From Tachypleus tridentatus (lineage: Eukaryota > Arthropoda > Merostomata > Xiphosura > Limulidae), in the NCBI RefSeq assembly GCF_004210375.1, contig NC_134837.1, positions 164,527,310 to 164,591,309 of the forward strand: a DNA stretch of 64,000 nt, given 5' to 3'. Both the position numbers and the translations under genes were made by a program. How positions within the stretch are numbered: the stretch's first letter is position 1; each line of letters begins with the position of its first letter. The notes under the pieces are model-generated. The model saw nothing but the letters and a program-made list of their open reading frames with translations. It was not told the origin of the DNA and did no database searches. Positions 58,931-64,000 of the stretch are shown here, piece after piece.

Positions 58931-59203
58931 TTTTTTTTGTTTGGAAATTTCGCACAAAGCTACTCGAGGGCTATCTGTGCTAGCCGTCCCTAATTTAGCA
59001 GTGTAAGACTAGAGGGAAGGCAGCTAGTCATCACCACCCACCGCCAACTCTTGGGCTACTCTTTACCAACGAATAGTGGGATTGACCGTCACATTATACA
59101 CCCCCACGGCTGGGAGGGCGAGCATGTTTAGCGCGACGCGGCCGCGAACCCGCGACCCTCGGATTACGAGTCGCACGCCTTACGCCCTAGGCCATGCCGG
59201 GCA
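58931..59203 (-). mobile_element. SINE family A, full length, with target duplication
   Basis: Inverted, close to consensus, target duplication TTTTAGTCAAG (58920-58930 and 59204-59214). A small internal duplication in the head gives GCGGCCGCGAACCCGCGAC. Confidence 0.96.
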
Positions 59204-59461
59204 TTTTAGTCAAGACATGTGACAATTTTTATCTTATGGGGACATCCAACTAAATTAATTTTCACTTATGTTTTATTCAGTAAAGAATATTATTTTATCG
59301 TAAAATTATGTTATCCAATCTCCCTCTCCATTGAATTTGGTTGGACTTAAACCTCAATCTGCAATATTTTAATTTTCCCAGTTATTAAGCTTAACAGCAT
59401 GAAGTCAGTGAATCTAAGAACAATAAACTATTCATTGGGGGATTTTATAACTTCCTTTTCA

Positions 59462-59580
59462 GTGGCTCAGCGGTAATACTTGAAGGCTAATAACGCTAAA
59501 AACAAGGTTTTAATACCTGTGGTGGGCACAGTTAAGATAACCCATTCTGTGGCTTTGCGCTTAGCTATAAACAAATCTGA
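59462..59580 (+). mobile_element. SINE family C
   Basis: GTGGCTCAGCGGTAATAC, CTAATAACGCTAAAAACAAG, TGTGGTGGGCACAG, GGCTTTGCGCTTAGCTATAA, ACAAA. The B-box is decayed (GGTTTTAATACC). Confidence 0.75.
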
Positions 59581-59639
59581 AAATCAATCAGAGATTTCAT
59601 AAAAATTTCTGAGAAGCACTGCTTCTGCTGATATGTTGC

Positions 59640-59930
59640 ATAACAATTTTTTATACCCTCATGATGACGAGAAACCTACTAGGGGTAAAAATGTATTCTA
59701 CAGACGACTGGTTTGTGTATTAAAACTTTAATTAAAATAAAGTACTTACTGGACAATGTTTCGACCTTTTCAGGTCATCTTCAGGTTAATAAAAAAAACG
59801 TTGTTCTATACTGTATTTTAATTAAAGCTATAATAGCCATACCAGCCGTCTTTAGGATACATTTTTTAAAATCCTGTCATAATCTAAGCGGAGAGGTTAT
59901 ACAGATGAAAGTAATACAATATACCTGAGT
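59640..59930 (-). repeat. Dispersed retroelement-like repeat with hammerhead-like core
   Basis: On the minus strand, 59789 to 59751 holds CTGAAGA, helix GACC/GGTC, and GAAAC: all conserved hammerhead positions are present, with one unpaired U before helix II. Flanks match 47.3 kb and 19.2 kb. Hammerhead ribozymes are known at the ends of Penelope-like retroelements; this repeat may be such an end, but no Penelope protein sequence was found next to it. Confidence 0.5.
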
Positions 59931-59987
59931 AATAAACCTACCGAATAGCCCATGTATGTTTCCTTACCCGTATTTTAAAAATCTCCT

Positions 59988-60106
59988 GTGGCACAGGGGC
60001 ATGTCTACATCCTTACAACGCTAGAAACCAGGTTCCTATACCCATGATGAGCAGAATACATATAGACCATTATATAGCTTTGCGGTTAACTACAAACAAA
60101 CCATAT
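59988..60106 (+). mobile_element. SINE family C
   Basis: TGTGGCACAGGGGCATGTCT, CTTACAACGCTAGAAACCAG, TTCCTATACCC (decayed B-box), TAGCTTTGCGGTTAACTACA, AACAAACC. Confidence 0.8.
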
Positions 60107-60151
60107 TGAGAAAGCGACCCCTACGTATAACTCCATGTCATTGAGACGCTC

Positions 60152-60353
60152 TGCGCATATTGCGCAATTGGTTTCATGTTCGGAAAATACGACCTGGTTT
60201 TAATATAACTGTATAAGTTACTGTGCAGTTTAATTAGGGACTGAGTTTAGAAATCTCTGTGGACCGGTGTTGCTTCTTTGACCTTGAAGGGTAACGTTTT
60301 CCAACTGTTCCTAGGTTGGTAATTTTTAGTCAAAATTAATATAAAACATAAAG
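60152..60353 (+). promoter_or_regulatory. Candidate promoter of a mitochondrial-protein gene
   Basis: Upstream of the presequence exon lie TGCGCATATTGCGCA (60152-60166, two NRF1-type GCGCA half sites but with wider spacing than the NRF1 consensus), an inverted CCAAT box (ATTGG at 60167-60171) and TGACCTTGA (60279-60287), the exact reverse complement of an estrogen-related-receptor site TCAAGGTCA. CCAAT, NRF1 and ERR sites are typical of nuclear genes for mitochondrial proteins in animals. No TATA box in the usual place is obvious. The transcription start is probably between 60180 and 60340. Function is inferred from motifs only. Confidence 0.5.
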
Positions 60354-60428
60354 ATGCTTTCCAGATTTGCGAAGATAACTGTTGCTGCTTCAACGATTTC
60401 TTTGCGCTCATTTTCGACTACTATTCAT
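60354..60428 (+). CDS. First exon, mitochondrial targeting presequence
   Basis: ATG at 60354 opens 25 codons: MLSRFAKITVAASTISLRSF followed by STTIH, ending at a consensus donor GTAAGT (60429) in phase 0. It has the features of a matrix-targeting peptide: Arg4, Lys7 and Arg18, no acidic residue, many Ser/Thr/Ala, amphipathic pattern, and RSFST, which fits cleavage two residues after Arg by the processing peptidase. The mature protein is encoded further right, and I cannot identify it from the presequence. The upstream sites for CCAAT and ERR factors support a nuclear-encoded mitochondrial protein. The best candidate for an active gene in the window. Confidence 0.65.
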
Positions 60429-60434
60429 GTAAGT

Positions 60435-62178
60435 TTTAGAAACAAAATGCCATGTTCATTCAAATTATTTATGACACTTTAGTGTAATATCAATGATATG
60501 AGACTGAAGGCATGATGATATTAACTTCGGCATTACGGTGTACAGTTCATATTTTTCTATTCCTTCTACTTCTAATAACATAAACGATAATAGTAACTAA
60601 TAAAGACAATAGTAAAGTAAATGTGTGATTTGGGTTACTGAATACTGCTATTTATAGGGTTATGACCTTTCTTTAAAGTTTAAGGTTTAGGTAAGATGAA
60701 AAAATAGCAGTTATGTTATATTATGTGCTTATTAGTTTTAGCTTTACTGTTACTAGTCAAGTTTTTTTTACAAATTGTGATCTCCCTTTTTTAACATTTA
60801 AATCGTGCATAATATATGACCAATGGCAATAGCAACTTGGAAGATTTGCAAAGACATAATGTATGTTTTTTTTAAGATTATGCTTTTCATTGTTAGTGTT
60901 ACTTAATTGTGGTATTCGTCTAATACTAATAATAAAATGCAGGTTGAAGGATTTATGATTGTTTGAAAAATTCACTTTGAGAAGTGGGATACAAAAACAT
61001 ACTGTTACTTATTAAATATAAACATTTCTTAACAATGTTTTTATTTCTTGGGATGAGTGTACTGGTGTAGTACTTACAGTAGCAGTTTCAAAAAATTAGT
61101 TCTCATTTAGGATTTTTTAAGCCATTGGTATAATTTCTTCAGTTTTAATGTAGCTGGTCAAAATTTTTGCTGAGTACTGTGGGAGGATATGTATTTACTG
61201 CAGTTATTAGTTATGCCTCAAAAATGTTGTTATACTTCTAGTGGTTTCTGTTGAGGTAGGTTATTTTTTTATTATTTGGTAAGGTAAGAAAATTACAAAA
61301 TTCAGTTCACTCCATGATAAAAAGCATTTTATTTGACTAAAATGTGGTAAAAGTTCAACAATAGGATTCAATTCAATTTAACAAATAATACTAAACAGTC
61401 AAGTGTTAACACTTTCAACTACTTATTGTAATTTATTGAACTTGTATTTTTTGTTGTTAGAATACAGAGTTAGTATTAATAAAACTTAAATAACAACCTA
61501 TGTTACCAGTTCCATAATCAAATTAATTATAACAGACTTGTTCATCATTGAATAATTTTAACAAAATCTTAGTGAACTTGTGTTTTATTAAGTTACAATG
61601 TTAAGAGCAGCTGGTAGCTACCTCGCAGCCAGGAATTATATTTCAAATAAAAATACTTGACTTATCTGAATATTTGATATTTTGTGAACTACATCAATAA
61701 TATTAATAGTAAAGGTGATTAATTAATAACAATAATCATGATAATATTAATGATAATGTCACAAAAATTAATTATAAATTTGATATATATTTGTTGTATG
61801 TGTGAGAGAGTATAATGTAAATTAATACATTCAACAAAGCTATGTTCATTAAGTCAAGGGCTTCTGTAATGTTAAAACTTCCATTAGGCAAATAGTAATA
61901 TAGATATAAATGTCTAGATTGAAAGATGTAGTCTGTAGGAGATTTAGTTTTACTTTGTTCTCAGAATCTTTTGTTTGTTTAACAAAGAACTGGAATACTA
62001 TATACTCTTAAAGTACAAGTTTAGTATTAAAAAAATACTAATTTAGCACATTAGAGTAGGTAAATGTATTAGAAACACTTACTTTTTTATAATTTGTTTT
62101 TCACATTTTGATAATATTCAGTATTTGGTTCTTCCTTCTTTTTTTTTTTTTTTTGCATCAACCAAAACATTTGTACAG
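60435..62178 (+). other. Probable first intron
   Basis: AT-rich, no repeat of the SINE families, no other coding signal. The absence of SINEs over the last 4 kb, in contrast to 45-60 kb, is notable. Confidence 0.4.
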
Positions 62179-62244
62179 AAACACCGTATTTTACCTGCTG
62201 TAGTAGCAAGCAAGACATTTGTGGAGACTTTAGTAAATGAAATG
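62179..62244 (+). CDS. Weak candidate second exon
   Basis: Between a T-rich tract with acceptor TTTGTACAG and donor GTAATT there are 22 codons (KHRILPAVVASKTFVETLVN, EM) in phase 0 at both ends, compatible with the presequence exon. The acceptor is some 25 bp beyond its pyrimidine tract. No homology recognised; could be chance. Confidence 0.2.
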
Positions 62245-62324
62245 GTAATTGGAAATGGTAATAATCCAACCAATCATAACATACTCTCTAGAATCCACCA
62301 GTACACCATGAAAGACCAACACTT

Positions 62325-62325
<1 letters not shown>

Positions 62326-62373
<48 letters not shown>
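62326..62373. repeat. Compound microsatellite (TA)n(CA)n
   Basis: Nine or so TA units run into about fifteen CA units without interruption. Likely length-variable. Confidence 0.98.
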
Positions 62374-62375
<2 letters not shown>

Positions 62376-62399
62376 ACCTGAAGGCGAAAGGCGGTAATC

Positions 62400-64000
62400 T
62401 TTCAAAACTTTGTCCCCTACACTTGTGTCTCCACAATAGGAAGTTGGTTTATTTTATAAAGTTTCATCAGTTAAAACCCTTGTTCCTGGTGCTAATCAAT
62501 TCCATTGTTATAAATGAGAACCAAGAAGTTCCCTCATGCCACTTTGATAGAGACAAGTCATGAATTGAATAATGTAGTCTATACTATAGTATAACTGTTA
62601 CTCTCTAATCTTAACTAAACCTTAGATGAAGCAGTTTATGTTGAGATGCCACAGGAAAAGAATTATTAGATGAACAGTATGAAGATGATCTATTGTCTTC
62701 TTCACATAATAACTCTTCTTTTTCCCAGTCTATTGGTGAATGTGGCACTGAGAAACCATCCCTATGAGCTACTGTTTTCAGTGCAAATACCTAATTGGGA
62801 TATTTAACATAGTGTTTAATTTACCTGAATATCCAGAAATTTTAGTCATGCAAAAATAACAGTCGGATAATCTTTTGACTCGTGCCATATCATGGCACTG
62901 TAGGTGGCATACTTGGTCTCTTATTATTTAACCATGTTAAGCCAGATGTACAAGCTGTACAACACATATGAAGCCCATTGGTTTCCATGGTTACCAGTTT
63001 AACACCCAAAAATAGCTTTATTTGTGTGTGATATTTTCCTTCATAAAACTGTAATATTTTCTACATATGTAGAAAATATATAAACTGTTTGCATTTTTAG
63101 AATTTACATGAACTGGAAGCAACCAGCATTTCAGATGATCTTCTAAAAAAAATAAAAATTACAAAAATAATTTAAAGGATATGAGAAAATAGTTCTGCAG
63201 AACTTCATTATTATGGGTATGATGCGAGGAAAAAGAGTGGAGTGAAGTGACTAGGAGTGACAGGTGTCACTCTACTCCATTTACACTCAGTTGAGGGACT
63301 TGTCAAATATTCTGGCAAACTGGATACACAAGTTTTGTGATTCTGAGACAGAGCAGATGATCATAAGAATGAAATAAAAGTTTTGTGTTATTCAACATAA
63401 TTATATCAAGAACAAATATCATGTACATGAACAATATATTTGGAATTTCATACCAACTAAATATAGTAAGTGTTTGATGCTATCAAAAATGTATGCCTTT
63501 TACCCATTAAACTGTCCAAATGTATTTGGTTTCACAGCATAAATCTATTGTACTGAAGTGATTGCATGGTATTTAACATAGTGCAGATAAAATATTAAAA
63601 TAATTCTAAATCCAGAGGTGATGGCTAAATTGTTATTACATTTTTTTAAATCATCATCAAATTACTCTGAATCACTTGAATTTTTTAAAATTTTGTCCAA
63701 TAGCAAATTTTTGTTGTCTAGTGAATTATTCCCCTATAGGTTTTAAGAACTTGCCATGCTTATTCTGTTTTAGTTTCTGTATAGTTGGGTGAATGTATTT
63801 AAGTAAGTTGTCTAATTATGTTGTACATCTTTCAACTTCTGCATCTTATCCTAAAGTATTTTTGTGTGTGTGTTTGTAAATACATACGAGTTTTACTCCA
63901 GCTTATATAGTTGACATATTGTACTTTCATAATGAGGTTATAGTTTTATTTTTTGTTCTTGATAGTCTTTGAAGTAATCCAGTTGTTTCGTACTTTAATT
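62400..64000. other. No feature seen
   Basis: AT-rich, presumably intron of the gene starting at 60.35 kb. A short perfect hairpin GAGTGACA-GG-TGTCACTC lies at 63255-63272. No exon recognised. Confidence 0.4.

Noticed and set aside
62125-62376. 83-codon plus-strand protein
   Set aside because: The ends are a poly-T tract and the TA/CA microsatellite; only the middle 22 codons are kept as a weak exon candidate.

Overview
Animal nuclear DNA: AT-rich, almost gene-free by length, with GT-AG split exons, and dominated by old interspersed repeats. About twenty copies of one tRNA-derived SINE (GGCCCGGCATGGCC head, long conserved body, AAACAAACAAAC tail) and two smaller tRNA-derived SINE families point, from memory, to a horseshoe crab (Limulus/Tachypleus/Carcinoscorpius type). 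This is a recollection of repeat families, not a database match.

Layout. 0-3.1 kb: nothing recognised. 3.3-6 kb: a PAK-family kinase exon copy (+), broken, its intron split by a Tc1 element. 6.4-9.1 kb: Tigger (pogo) and ZBED5-like hAT remnants (-). 10.6-12 kb: RTE-type LINE (-). 14.2-17 kb: a segment paralogous to 29.2-31.4 kb and carrying a second PAK exon copy. 18-28 kb: SINEs, hammerhead-like motifs and small duplications. 28.4 kb: an orphan cysteine-rich exon. 31.2-36.3 kb: a five-exon, intron-bearing PAK pseudogene (-). 36.3-37.7 kb: a deletion derivative of a CACTA-ended DNA transposon with a spliced transposase; a second derivative lies at 53.9-55.7 kb. 38.3-40.9 kb: Jockey-like LINE. 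41.4-41.9 kb: a 39-bp minisatellite open in two sense frames. 43.5-45.7 kb: two candidate exons (one Ig-like) on the minus strand. 48.8-49.2 kb: histone H3 pseudogene. 51.3-53.3 kb: Ty3/Gypsy fossil. 57.4 kb: a possible 5' exon. 60.15-60.43 kb: the best candidate for a live gene, a promoter with CCAAT and ERR-type sites followed by a first exon encoding a mitochondrial presequence; the rest of that gene is downstream, mostly outside the window.

The most interesting items are the CACTATG-ended element family with an intron-containing, zinc-finger-like transposase (two complementary deletion copies), the three related PAK fragments that allow transposon empty sites to be read inside one window, and recurrent hammerhead-ribozyme-like motifs in a dispersed repeat. 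No operons, CRISPR arrays or functional RNA genes were found.
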